A stretch of 64,000 nt of DNA, taken from positions 62,001-126,000 of the forward strand of contig JAJZTW010000001.1 in the NCBI GenBank assembly GCA_021847345.1, given 5' to 3'. Positions 1 to 8,376 of the stretch are shown here, piece by piece (the stretch's first letter is position 1; the number at the start of each line of letters is the position of its first letter). This DNA comes from Pseudomonadota bacterium. GTDB taxonomy: Bacteria; Pseudomonadota; Gammaproteobacteria; Burkholderiales; Burkholderiaceae_C. A program made the position numbers and the translations under genes. Under the pieces are notes generated by a model that saw only the letters and a list, made by a program, of their open reading frames with translations, had not been told where the DNA came from and did not search any database.

Positions 1-1026
1 CACCACGGCCGCGGCGAACTCGCGCGTTCCGGCCTTTCCACCGAGGTCGCCGGTGCGCACGCCGTCGACATTGAGGGTGCGCTCGATGGCGCGTCGCAGG
101 CGGTCGGCCAGGTCCTTGCGCCCGACATGGTCGAGCATCATGCCGGCGGCCAGCATCAGCGCCACCGGGTTGGCGATGCCCTTGCCGGCAATGTCCGGCG
201 CCGAGCCGTGCACGGCCTCGAACATCGCCGCATCGCGCCCGATGTTGGCGCCCGGCGCCATGCCCAGCCCGCCGACCAGCCCGGCGCACAGATCCGACAG
301 GATGTCCCCGAACAGGTTGGTGGTCACCAGCGCGTCGAACTGCCAGGGGTTGATGACGAGTTTCATGCAGCAGGCGTCGACGATCACGTCGTCCAGCGCG
401 ATGCGGTCGGCGTACTTCTGCTGGTGCAGCTGGTAGGCGGTTTCCAGGAAGATCCCGGTCAATGCCTTCATGATGTTGGCCTTGTGCACCACGGTCATCT
501 TCTTGCGCCCCAGCGCGATGGCCGTGGTGAAGGCGTAGTCCAGGATGTGCCGCGCCCCCTGCCGGGTGTTGACTCCCGTCGACATCGCCACGGCGTGCGG
601 GTCGTCGTCGATCGGGATGTAGTGCTCGTAGCCCATGTACAGGCCCTCGACGTTCTCGCGGAACACCAGCAGGTCGATGTTGTCGAAACGCCCGCCAGGA
701 ATCATGGTCCGGGCCGGGCGCATGTTCGCGTACAACTGGAAAGCCTCGCGCAGGCGCACGTTGGACGAGCGGTAGCCGCCGCCGGACGGCGTCTCCAGCG
801 GGCCCTTGAGCGCCAGGCGGGTGCGCCGGATGCTGTCCAGCGTGGCTTCGGGAAGCGGGTCGCCGGCAGCCTTGACCCCGCCGAGCCCGGCGATCTGCGC
901 ATCCCAGTCGAAGGGAGCGCCGAGCGCGTCGAGCACATGCAGCGTGGCGTCCATGATCTCGGGCCCGATGCCATCGCCGGCGATCAGGGTTGCGGGAATG
1001 CGGCTTGCGGGGGTGCTGTCGGCCAT
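1..1026 (-). CDS. NAD-dependent isocitrate dehydrogenase, 3' end cut by window edge
   Basis: The 342 visible codons start at ATG 1026 and run without a stop to the window edge; family members are about 345 residues, so only a few C-terminal codons should be missing. The protein belongs to the isocitrate/isopropylmalate dehydrogenase family: it opens with IPATLIAGDGIGPEI and carries the substrate-site segment RENVEGLYMGYE, the metal-binding stretch TTNLFGDILSDLCAG, and AAMFEAVHGSAPDIAGKG. The RENVEGLY serine/asparagine pattern and short length fit the NAD-linked type of isocitrate dehydrogenase better than 3-isopropylmalate dehydrogenase, but the cofactor is an inference. It would convert isocitrate to 2-oxoglutarate, feeding the odhAB complex encoded later. 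It is divergent from the tandem secreted-protein genes. Confidence 0.85.
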   Translation of the reverse strand, partial: MADSTPASRIPATLIAGDGIGPEIMDATLHVLDALGAPFDWDAQIAGLGGVKAAGDPLPEATLDSIRRTRLALKGPLETPSGGGYRSSNVRLREAFQLYANMRPARTMIPGGRFDNIDLLVFRENVEGLYMGYEHYIPIDDDPHAVAMSTGVNTRQGARHILDYAFTTAIALGRKKMTVVHKANIMKALTGIFLETAYQLHQQKYADRIALDDVIVDACCMKLVINPWQFDALVTTNLFGDILSDLCAGLVGGLGMAPGANIGRDAAMFEAVHGSAPDIAGKGIANPVALMLAAGMMLDHVGRKDLADRLRRAIERTLNVDGVRTGDLGGKAGTREFAAAVV

Positions 1027-1242
1027 GCCTTCGTCTCCTGGGTCATGCGTGGACTGCGCGGCGAGGATGCGCGCCGCAACCCAAGCATAAGCGCGCGCCA
1101 CTGACACGGACTTGACGCGGCGCGCCGCCCGCGCAAAACCGGCATTTCCAGCGGCCGAGCAAGGTCTTGCCGGCACGGCGGGAACTCGGCGACGCCCGGA
1201 CGTGTCCAACGGGGCAGGACCCCCGATCCGGAGCCACGAACC
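1027..1242. other. Divergent intergenic region
   Basis: This 216-bp spacer separates the isocitrate dehydrogenase gene (minus) from the first secreted-protein gene (plus) and must hold promoters for both. I see no strong sigma70 hexamers. Its only clear element is the GGAG ribosome-binding site at 1230-1233, nine bases before the ATG at 1243, inside a 12-base stretch (CCGGAGCCACGA, 1228-1239) that recurs at 2369-2380 before the second paralogue. Confidence 0.5.
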
Positions 1243-2181
1243 ATGCACTCCCGCACGCCGCCTACGCCGCCCACTCCGCGCAAGCGCCTGCTGGCAGGCC
1301 TGTTCGGTGCCTGGCTGGCCTGCGCCGCCGCTGCCGCCAATGCCACCGAGGCCGCCCCGCCGCCGTCGCCCGACCCCGCGCGCGCCGGCATGGTCGGAGA
1401 CGGCCCTGATGCCTGCAGCCGCGACGTGGAGTCGATTTCGCGGGAAATCGAGCGCTTCAACGCGATCCAGGTTCCCGATTCCCAGGCCCCCGAGCAACGC
1501 CTGTACTCCGTCAGCGACTTCGACCCCCGAAGCCTGCGCCTGGACCATGGCCGCTGCGTGGTCGATTGCAGCGGCGCGTACGAGAACAGGCAGCAGTTGC
1601 GGCGCATCGCGCAAGGGCCCTGCAGCTGGCGGCCCGGCAACTGGGGAGACACCATCCGCTTCACCGGCGGCTGCGCGCTCGATCAGAGCGAGATGAGCGG
1701 GGCGATCTGCTCGCAGGGAAGCATCTCCGTGGCCGACGAGCGGGGGCCCGAGGGAGCGCAGCTCCAGGTGCTCGCGCTCGACCCGGGCACGGCCTTCACC
1801 GGCGGCAACACCTGCGCAAGCACCTGCGTCACGCCGAAACTTCCCCCCGGAATGTGCCACTGGACCCTGTTCGACTGGGGCAGCAGCATCGCCAGGAGCC
1901 CCGCCCCCGAAGTGGCCTGCCTGCGCGACTACCACGAAATCCAGCAGCAGATCCACGACTACGACTCGGTGCTGGCCCCCGACGCGCTCCACCCCGAGAC
2001 GACCTCGCACCGTGTCACCAGCCTGCTCGGCAAGCCCGCACTGACGCAAGACACCTGCTCCGCGGGCTGCACCACGATCGAAGCCCCGCCCGCCACCTGC
2101 ACATGGACTGCGCACCAGTGGGGCCAGACGTTGCGCTACCACGGGCAGCCTCCCGCCGCGCAGCAAGCCGGCCGCGAGTGA
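1243..2181 (+). CDS. Secreted cysteine-rich triple-repeat protein, paralogue 1 (unknown function)
   Basis: This 312-residue protein matches no family I can name. An N-terminal basic stretch (PRKRLL) and hydrophobic segment ending near AAANA at residue 34 look like a cleavable signal peptide, so it is probably periplasmic or secreted. The mature part contains three consecutive modules of about 80 residues. Each has one leading cysteine (C58, C144, C226), a C-x3-C pair 46-47 residues later (C105/C109, C191/C195, C272/C276) and a terminal C-x-W-x4-W-G motif (C127, C205, C286). Four cysteines per module suggest two disulfides each; module 2 has one extra (C156). A paralogue with the same plan follows directly, and both starts share a GGAG site with identical spacing. 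A binding, adhesin or envelope role is possible, but nothing in the sequence fixes it. Confidence 0.8.
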   Translation: MHSRTPPTPPTPRKRLLAGLFGAWLACAAAAANATEAAPPPSPDPARAGMVGDGPDACSRDVESISREIERFNAIQVPDSQAPEQRLYSVSDFDPRSLRLDHGRCVVDCSGAYENRQQLRRIAQGPCSWRPGNWGDTIRFTGGCALDQSEMSGAICSQGSISVADERGPEGAQLQVLALDPGTAFTGGNTCASTCVTPKLPPGMCHWTLFDWGSSIARSPAPEVACLRDYHEIQQQIHDYDSVLAPDALHPETTSHRVTSLLGKPALTQDTCSAGCTTIEAPPATCTWTAHQWGQTLRYHGQPPAAQQAGRE

Positions 2182-2383
2182 TTGTCGCGGCCGGCCCGAA
2201 CAGGCTGCATTGCGCATCGACGGCTCCAGGAACGTGCCCCCGGCGGGAACCGATGCCTGGTGAGAGCCTCGGACGCCGAGGCGGTTCCCGGCACGGGTAC
2301 GGGAGTACGGGAACTTTGCTCCGACGGCAAGATCCAATGGTTGTCGCCCCTGATCCCCTCCTCGATAGCCGGAGCCACGACCC

Positions 2384-3328
2384 ATGCGTTCCAGCCCGAT
2401 GTCCTGGTGTTCGACAGTCTGCAAGCCGCCTTGGAAGCCGCTTCTGGCGGGCTTGCTTGCCGCGACGACGAGCTGTGCGGCCTGGAGCGGCGCCGTGCCG
2501 GCCGTGGCCCCGTCTGGCGCGGCTGCCCCGAGCGACCCCACGCGAACCTGCCAGGAAGACCTTCTTTCGATGCGCCGGGACATCAGTCGCTACGACAGCA
2601 TCGCGGTGCCGGACCTGCAGGTTCCCGAGGAACGCGTGTACAAGGTGAGCGAACTCGACGCCTCGACCCTGCATGTCGACCAAGGCCGCTGCGTGGTCGC
2701 CTGCAGCGGGCTGTACCGGGGCGGGGAGTTCCTGCGGCTGGCCACGCAGGGGCCTTGTCGCTGGGAGCCCGGCGATTGGGGCCGCACCATGCGCTTCTTC
2801 GGCGGCTGCCGGCAGGATCGGCGCGAGATGGCAGAGCAGATCGTGCAGGACGGGTCCATCTCCGTCGTGGATGAAGCAGACCCCGGAGGCCGGCCGCTAT
2901 GGGTGGTCGACGTGGACCGGGCCACGGTATGGACCGACGACCACGCCTGCGCGACGACCTGCACCACGCCGGGACGGCCCGACGGCATGTGCCGGTGGAA
3001 TCTGTTTCGCTGGGGAGACACCGTCTCCTTCAATCCCGGACCGGAAGTCGCGTGCCTGCGGGACTACCACGACATCCAGCAGCGCCTCGTGTCCCGCGAC
3101 TCCATCGACGTTCCCGATGCGACCGATCCGGCCGGCGCACCGCACGCGGTCACGCGCTTGATCGGGATGCCCCTGCTTGCGGGAAGCACCTGTTCCGCGG
3201 CCTGTGCGGCGCGCGGCGGGCTTGCGGCCGCCTGCACCTGGACCTTGCGCGACTGGGAGCAGACCATCCGCTATCAAACCCCGCCTGGCGATTCGCGAGG
3301 CTTGGCGAGAAGCACTCCGTCGCGCTGA
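2384..3328 (+). CDS. Secreted cysteine-rich triple-repeat protein, paralogue 2 (unknown function)
   Basis: This 314-residue tandem paralogue of the preceding gene lies 202 bp downstream. The three-module plan is kept: leading cysteines C56, C142 and C224; C-x3-C pairs C103/C107, C189/C193 and C270/C274; and C-x-W-x4-W motifs at C125, C203 and C284. In module 3 the glycine after the second tryptophan is glutamate (W291-E). Segments such as EVACLRDYH and RCVV-x-CSG are shared by both proteins. The N terminus has a hydrophobic export signal (KPLLAGLLAATTS) preceded by two extra cysteines. The ATG at 2384 is chosen because GGAG sits nine bases upstream, exactly as in paralogue 1; ATG 2399 is an alternative. 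Function is unknown. Confidence 0.78.
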   Translation: MRSSPMSWCSTVCKPPWKPLLAGLLAATTSCAAWSGAVPAVAPSGAAAPSDPTRTCQEDLLSMRRDISRYDSIAVPDLQVPEERVYKVSELDASTLHVDQGRCVVACSGLYRGGEFLRLATQGPCRWEPGDWGRTMRFFGGCRQDRREMAEQIVQDGSISVVDEADPGGRPLWVVDVDRATVWTDDHACATTCTTPGRPDGMCRWNLFRWGDTVSFNPGPEVACLRDYHDIQQRLVSRDSIDVPDATDPAGAPHAVTRLIGMPLLAGSTCSAACAARGGLAAACTWTLRDWEQTIRYQTPPGDSRGLARSTPSR

Positions 3329-3409
3329 GCCGAGCGCGCGGCGACCAGCGCTGCGGGCCCGCCCGCTCGAATCCCGAAGCGCCCTCCCATGCGCGGTGGC
3401 GGGCGAACC

Positions 3410-3446
3410 GGTGGCTCCCCGGGGTGGCTCCCGGGGTGGCTCCCCG
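3410..3446. repeat. Short G/C tandem repeat (about 12 bp x 3)
   Basis: Three head-to-tail copies of a GGTGGCTCCCCGG-like unit of 12-13 bp lie between the convergent paralogue 2 and oxygenase genes. The units carry CCCCGGGG-type self-complementarity and could fold, but no T-tract follows on either strand, so a classical terminator is not supported. The copy number may vary between strains. Confidence 0.7.
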
Positions 3447-3455
3447 CGGGGCGGC

Positions 3456-4256
3456 TCACGGCGGATCGAGAAAGCCCTCGGCACGCCAGGTCAGCACCAG
3501 GGTGTCCCGACAACCCCTGTCCACGTCGCTGGCGGGAAGAATCGGCGTGGTTTCGTGAATCACCCTCGTGTCGTCCATCAGCAGCGCGCTCCACGGCTGT
3601 TCCAGCGTGAAACGCACCCCACGCGCCCCCTGCAGCTCGAACACACGGCTTTCCCCACCGCGGATTCCGCGGCGCTGCGCAAGCAGCACGGCGACGAAAT
3701 CCACACCGTCGCGATGTGCCCCCTCGGGCGTCGGACGGCCGATGCCGTCGGCCGTGTCGATGCGAAACTGGTGCGCCTCGACGAACCAGCGCGGCTGCGC
3801 GCGCACGCCGCGAAACAGCTCGCCCAGGCCCTGCAGCAAGGCCTTCCAGCACGACAGCCCGCACAGGCGCTCATCCAGCGGCTCCAGCCAGCGCACCAGG
3901 CCGCCGTGCAGCGCGTTGTAGGTCAGCGGCTGGTAATGCGCGCGGTGCGCGACCTGGCGCAGGCCGCCCGACGCAGCGCCGAACTCGTGCACGAAACTGC
4001 CGTGCCGCCTGCGCCGGTAGCGACCGCCGTCCTTCAGGTACGGGTCGGCGGGCAGTTGCTCCCACAGCGGCTGCGCCGCGGCACATTCGGCCGCGGAAAT
4101 GCCGCAAAGCTCGCCGAGCTGGCTCGGCCGCAGCAGCGCGAAACCCTGCTCGCGCATGCGCAGGCGCAGCGCGTCCCGCAGACCGCCGCCCGGCGTTGCC
4201 CCTTCGGGCCCGAAACCGGGGCCGAAATCGAAGCCCGGCGTGGCCGCTGCAGGCAT
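3456..4256 (-). CDS. 2-oxoglutarate/Fe(II)-dependent oxygenase (2OG-Fe_Oxy_2 type)
   Basis: With the start at ATG 4256 this is a 266-residue protein. It has the iron-binding HxD pair of the 2OG-Fe(II) oxygenases (EGAHRDGVDFVAV, about H181 and D183), the distal histidine in DDTRVIHETTPI (about H234), and a late arginine in RDTLVLTWR that would bind 2-oxoglutarate. The surroundings match the Pfam 2OG-Fe dioxygenase family that includes bacterial free-amino-acid hydroxylases such as isoleucine 4-hydroxylase; the substrate here is not deducible. The ATG lies one base after the glnS stop, implying translational coupling; ATG 4268 overlapping glnS is an alternative and no good ribosome-binding site separates them. 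It is the last gene of the glnS unit. Confidence 0.75.
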   Translation of the reverse strand: MPAAATPGFDFGPGFGPEGATPGGGLRDALRLRMREQGFALLRPSQLGELCGISAAECAAAQPLWEQLPADPYLKDGGRYRRRRHGSFVHEFGAASGGLRQVAHRAHYQPLTYNALHGGLVRWLEPLDERLCGLSCWKALLQGLGELFRGVRAQPRWFVEAHQFRIDTADGIGRPTPEGAHRDGVDFVAVLLAQRRGIRGGESRVFELQGARGVRFTLEQPWSALLMDDTRVIHETTPILPASDVDRGCRDTLVLTWRAEGFLDPP

Positions 4257-4257
4257 C

Positions 4258-6030
4258 TCAGCGGCCATCGCGCAGGCCCGTGGTGCGGTTGAACACCAGG
4301 CGCCCGCCGGCATGGTCGCGGGCGTCGGCGACAAAGTAGCCGTGACGCTCGAACTGGAAGGAGCTGCCGGCAGCGGCGTGCGCCAGCGACGGCTCGACCC
4401 AGGCTTGCGCCACGCGCAGGCTGCGGGGGTTGAGCGCCTGCAGGAAATCGGCCCCGCCCGCGTCCGGCTGATCCTGCAGGAACAGACGGTCGTACAGACG
4501 CACCTCGGCGGGCTTGCCGTCCGCCGCGCCGACCCAGGTCACGACACCCTTGACCTTCACCGCCGCCGCGCCGGGCGTTCCGCTCCTGGTATCGGGAACG
4601 ACGCGCGCATGCACCTCGCGCACCTTGCCATCGGGGTCATGCTCGGCGCCGGTGCACTCGATCACGTAGCCGTACTTCAGGCGCACACGCCCGCCCGGAT
4701 ACAGGCGAAAAAAGCCCTTGGGCGGATCCAGGGCGAAATCGTCGCGCTCGATCCATACCTTCGGCCCGAGCAGGAACTGGCGCTGCCCGCGCTCGGGCTG
4801 GTGCGGATGCACCGGGGCCTGGCATGGCTCCAGATGGCCGGCGCCGAACAGCTCGTCCCAATTGGTCAGCAGCAGCGGCACCGGATCGAGCACGGCCATC
4901 GCACGCGCAGCCACTGGGTCGAGGTCGTCGCGCAGCGCGCCTTCGAGCACCGAATAGTCGATCCACGAATCCGACTTGCTCACGCCGATGCGCTCGGCGA
5001 ACAGGCGGATCGCCCCGGGCGTGTAGCCGCGCCGGCGCAGCCCGGCGATCGTGGGCAGGCGCGGATCGTCCCAGCCCGCCACGTGGCCTTCGTCGACCAG
5101 CTGCGCCAGCTTGCGCTTGCTGGTCAGCACGCTGGACAGGTTCAGGCGCGCGAATTCGTACTGACGCGGCAACGGGCGCTCGAGCAGGCCGAGTTCGGCC
5201 AGATGCTGCAGCAGCCAGTCGTAGAACGGGCGCTGGTCCTCGAACTCCAGGGTGCAGATGCTGTGGGTGATGCGCTCCAGCGCATCCTCGATGGGATGCG
5301 CGAAGGTGTACATGGGGTAGATGCACCACTTGTCGCCGGTGCGGTGGTGGTGCGCGAAGCGGATGCGATACAGCGCCGGATCGCGCAGGTTCAGGTTGGG
5401 CGAGGCCATGTCGACGCGCGCGCGCAGCACCATGGACCCCTCGGCATGCTCGCCGGCGCGCATCTGCTCGAAGCGCTGCCGGCTCTCGGCGGCCGGACGG
5501 TCGCGCCACGGGCTGTTCACGCCGGGCTGGGTCAGCGTGCCACGGTTGCGCCGCATGTCCTCCGGGCTCTGCTCGTCGACATAGGCGAGTCCGGCGTCGA
5601 TCAGCGCACACGCGGCACGCCACATGAAGTCGAAATAGTCGCTGGCGAAGTATTCGTGGCTGACCCCTGCGGACACCCAGTCGAAACCCAGCCAGCGCAC
5701 GGCATCGCGAATGGCCTCGACGTACTCCTGGTCTTCCTTCTCGGGATTGGTGTCGTCCAGGCGCAGATGGCAGACGCCACCGTAGTCGGCGGCCAGGCCG
5801 AAGTTCAGGCAGATGCTCTTGGCATGCCCGATATGCAGGTATCCATTGGGCTCCGGCGGAAACCGGGTGCGGATTCGCGCACTGTCCAGCGGCGCCTGCG
5901 CGAGTTGCCGGGCATCGCCCGGCGTGCCGGCGAAATGCCGGCCCGCCAGGGCTCCCGAGGCGAGGTCCGCCTCGATGATCTGGCGCAGGAAATGGGAAGG
6001 TTTGGTCGGTGCGGTTTCCGGTGTCGGCAT
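4258..6030 (-). CDS. glnS: Glutaminyl-tRNA synthetase
   Basis: This 590-residue class I aminoacyl-tRNA synthetase charges tRNA-Gln with glutamine in the cytoplasm. The nucleotide-binding HIGH motif is at residues 66-69 (NGYLHIGHAKS) and the KMSKS-equivalent TSKRK at 303-307 is typical of glutaminyl enzymes; the DDTNPEKEDQEY segment is also diagnostic. The start ATG 6030 (MPTPETAPTKPSHFL) gives the usual glutaminyl-enzyme N terminus; the frame stays open upstream but the extra residues look non-coding. The protein is slightly longer than E. coli GlnS (554). The 2OG oxygenase gene follows one base after the stop. Confidence 0.97.
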   Translation of the reverse strand: MPTPETAPTKPSHFLRQIIEADLASGALAGRHFAGTPGDARQLAQAPLDSARIRTRFPPEPNGYLHIGHAKSICLNFGLAADYGGVCHLRLDDTNPEKEDQEYVEAIRDAVRWLGFDWVSAGVSHEYFASDYFDFMWRAACALIDAGLAYVDEQSPEDMRRNRGTLTQPGVNSPWRDRPAAESRQRFEQMRAGEHAEGSMVLRARVDMASPNLNLRDPALYRIRFAHHHRTGDKWCIYPMYTFAHPIEDALERITHSICTLEFEDQRPFYDWLLQHLAELGLLERPLPRQYEFARLNLSSVLTSKRKLAQLVDEGHVAGWDDPRLPTIAGLRRRGYTPGAIRLFAERIGVSKSDSWIDYSVLEGALRDDLDPVAARAMAVLDPVPLLLTNWDELFGAGHLEPCQAPVHPHQPERGQRQFLLGPKVWIERDDFALDPPKGFFRLYPGGRVRLKYGYVIECTGAEHDPDGKVREVHARVVPDTRSGTPGAAAVKVKGVVTWVGAADGKPAEVRLYDRLFLQDQPDAGGADFLQALNPRSLRVAQAWVEPSLAHAAAGSSFQFERHGYFVADARDHAGGRLVFNRTTGLRDGR

Positions 6031-6191
6031 GGCTCGAGGACTGGGCGGCGCAAGCCCCGGCGGCGCAGGCAGGCGCCGCACGGGAAAACTCCTATTGTCC
6101 GCCAAGCCCGCCCGCTTGCGCCACGCCCATGCTCGCGCGCCGGGCACGCCCCCGTCGCCGGGGCGGCTTCGATGAGCCTGCGGCGGCACCG

Positions 6192-6197
6192 TAGAAT
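6192..6197 (+). promoter_or_regulatory. Possible -10 element upstream of the yebC-type gene
   Basis: TAGAAT in the glnS/yebC divergent spacer (6031-6323) fits five of six positions of the sigma70 -10 consensus. The best upstream hexamer is TTCGAT with an 18-bp spacer, which is weak. It lies 127 bp before the start codon at 6324. The remainder of this 293-bp spacer shows nothing else I can support. Confidence 0.3.
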
Positions 6198-6323
6198 GGC
6201 AGGCCGCGCATCCCGCACCCGGCGGTGCGCGATGCCTGGAGCGCTCGCGCCGCGGCGCCAACCCGATCCGTCTCACCCCGAACACCCACCGATGGCGCCG
6301 AGCGGCGCCGGGAGCGAACAGCT

Positions 6324-7046
6324 ATGGCCGGCCATTCCAAATGGGCCAACATCCAGCACCGCAAGGGCCGCCAGGACGAAAAGCGCGGCAAGGTCTGGAC
6401 CAAGATCATTCGTGAAGTCACGGTCGCCGCCAAGCTCGGCGGCGGCGACGCCAACGCCAACCCCAGGCTGCGCCTGGCACTGGATCGCGCGCGCGAGGCC
6501 AACATGCCGGCCGACAACCTCAAGCGAGCGATCGACCGCGGTACCGGCAACCTCGAAGGCGCCCATTACGAGGAAATCCGCTACGAGGGCTACGGCCCGG
6601 GCGGAGTGGCGATGATCATCGACTGCATGACCGACAACCGCGTGCGCACCGTCGCCGAGGTGCGGCACGCGCTGTCCAAGTACGGCGGCAACCTGGGCAC
6701 CGAGGGCTCGGTGGCCTTCCAGTTCCGCCATTGCGGACAGTTCCTGCTGGCCCCGGGCACGCCCGAGGACAAGGTGATGGAAGCCGCGTTGGAAAGCGGC
6801 GCCGACGACGTCGCCACGCTCGACGACGGGTCCATCGAGGTGCTTTGCGAACCCGTCGACTTCGAGGCCGTGGGCGCGGGTCTTCAGGCCGCCGGGCTCA
6901 AGCCCGAGTTCGCCGAGCTGGGCATGAAGCCCAGCGTCGAGGTGGAACTGGCCGGAGCCGACGCCGAGCGCATGCAAAAGCTGGTCGACGCCCTCGAGGA
7001 CCTGGACGACGTGCAGCGCGTCGACCACAACGCCATCCTGCCCTGA
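6324..7046 (+). CDS. YebC/PmpR/TACO1 family protein
   Basis: This 240-residue protein opens with [15 protein letters not shown], the signature of the YebC/TACO1 family, followed by the lysine-rich segment [18 protein letters not shown] and the family stretch [18 protein letters not shown]. Members were first described as DNA-binding transcription regulators (PmpR) and more recently as translation factors acting on proline-rich stalling sequences; the sequence does not decide between these. The length is normal. GGAG about ten bases before ATG 6324 supports the start. purD follows after 24 bp on the same strand and may be co-transcribed. Confidence 0.95.
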   Translation: MAGHSKWANIQHRKGRQDEKRGKVWTKIIREVTVAAKLGGGDANANPRLRLALDRAREANMPADNLKRAIDRGTGNLEGAHYEEIRYEGYGPGGVAMIIDCMTDNRVRTVAEVRHALSKYGGNLGTEGSVAFQFRHCGQFLLAPGTPEDKVMEAALESGADDVATLDDGSIEVLCEPVDFEAVGAGLQAAGLKPEFAELGMKPSVEVELAGADAERMQKLVDALEDLDDVQRVDHNAILP

Positions 7047-7070
7047 GCCGCGGCGCTCCCATTCCCCATC

Positions 7071-8351
7071 ATGAAAATCCTGGTTATCGGCTCCGGTGGA
7101 CGCGAACACGCGCTGGCGTGGAAGCTGGCCCAATCGCCTCGCGTGAAAAGGGTGTTCGTCGCCCCGGGCAACGGCGGCACGGCCACCTCGCCGCGCCTGG
7201 AGAATCTGCCCGTCACCGACATCGAGCGCCTGGCCGACTTCTGCGTGGCCGAGGACATCCACCTCACCGTGGTCGGCCCCGAGGCCCCGCTGGCGGCCGG
7301 CGTGGTCGACCATTTCCGCATGCGCAAGCTGCGCATCTTCGGGCCCACGCGCGCGGCCGCGCGCCTGGAAAGCTCCAAGGCCTACGCCAAGGAGTTCATG
7401 CAGCGACACGGCATCCCGACCGCCGGGCACCGCACCTTCACCGACCCCGCCGCGGCGCACGCGTACATCGACGAGCGCGCCTGCGCGCTGGTGGTCAAGG
7501 CCGACGGGCTGGCCGCCGGCAAGGGCGTGGTGGTCGCCGCCACGCCCGAGCAGGCGCACGCCGCGGTCGACGACATGCTCGAGCGCAACGTGTACGGCGT
7601 GCAGCATGGCGAGGACGGCGCGCGCGTGGTCGTCGAGGACTTCCTCGAAGGCGAGGAAGCCAGTTTCATCGTGCTGGTCAACGGCAGCCAGGTGCTGCCG
7701 CTGGCTTCCAGCCAGGACCACAAGCGCCTGCGCGACGGCGACCAGGGCCCCAACACCGGCGGCATGGGAGCCTACTCGCCGGCTCCGGTGGTCACGCCCG
7801 AAGTGCACGCCAGGGTCATGCGCGAGATCATCGTGCCCACCGTGCAGGGCATGGCCGCCGACGGCCACCCCTACAGCGGCTTCCTGTACGCCGGACTGAT
7901 GATCGACCGCCAGGGCCATGCGCGCACCCTGGAATTCAACTGCCGTCTCGGCGACCCCGAGACGCAGCCCATCCTGATGCGCCTGAAGAGCGACCTCGTT
8001 CACGTGCTCGACGCAGCCATCGACTCGCGACTCGACGGGCTCGAACTGCAATGGGACCGGCGCACCGCGCTGGCCGTGGTCATGGCCGCGCCCGGCTACC
8101 CGGAGGCGCCCGAGCTCGGCGGCGAGATCCAGGGCATCCCGGAGCCCGCCGAGGACCTGCAGACCTTCCATGCCGGCACCCGGCTGGACGGCAGCGTGCT
8201 GCGCACCTCCGGCGGACGCGTGCTGGCCGTGACTGCGCTGGGAGATTCGCTGCGCATGGCGCAGGCCCGCGCCTACAGCGGCGTGCGCCAGATCCGCTTC
8301 GAGGGCATGCAGTTCCGCCAGGACATCGGCTGGCGCGCCCTCAAGCGCTGA
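7071..8351 (+). CDS. purD: Phosphoribosylamine-glycine ligase
   Basis: This 426-residue ATP-grasp enzyme joins glycine to 5-phosphoribosylamine in purine synthesis. It starts MKILVIGSGGREHALAWKL, the family-typical N terminus, with NGGTA in the N domain, the ATP-grasp glycine loop ADGLAAGKGVVVA, SQDHKRL, and the metal-binding segment EFNCRLGDPETQP. The length equals that of other PurD proteins. No clear ribosome-binding site precedes ATG 7071. It lies 24 bp after the yebC-type gene and is convergent with the CoA-transferase gene, 25 bp away. Confidence 0.97.
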   Translation: MKILVIGSGGREHALAWKLAQSPRVKRVFVAPGNGGTATSPRLENLPVTDIERLADFCVAEDIHLTVVGPEAPLAAGVVDHFRMRKLRIFGPTRAAARLESSKAYAKEFMQRHGIPTAGHRTFTDPAAAHAYIDERACALVVKADGLAAGKGVVVAATPEQAHAAVDDMLERNVYGVQHGEDGARVVVEDFLEGEEASFIVLVNGSQVLPLASSQDHKRLRDGDQGPNTGGMGAYSPAPVVTPEVHARVMREIIVPTVQGMAADGHPYSGFLYAGLMIDRQGHARTLEFNCRLGDPETQPILMRLKSDLVHVLDAAIDSRLDGLELQWDRRTALAVVMAAPGYPEAPELGGEIQGIPEPAEDLQTFHAGTRLDGSVLRTSGGRVLAVTALGDSLRMAQARAYSGVRQIRFEGMQFRQDIGWRALKR

Positions 8352-8376
8352 GCCCGGGCTTGCGGGCGGCGCCGGA

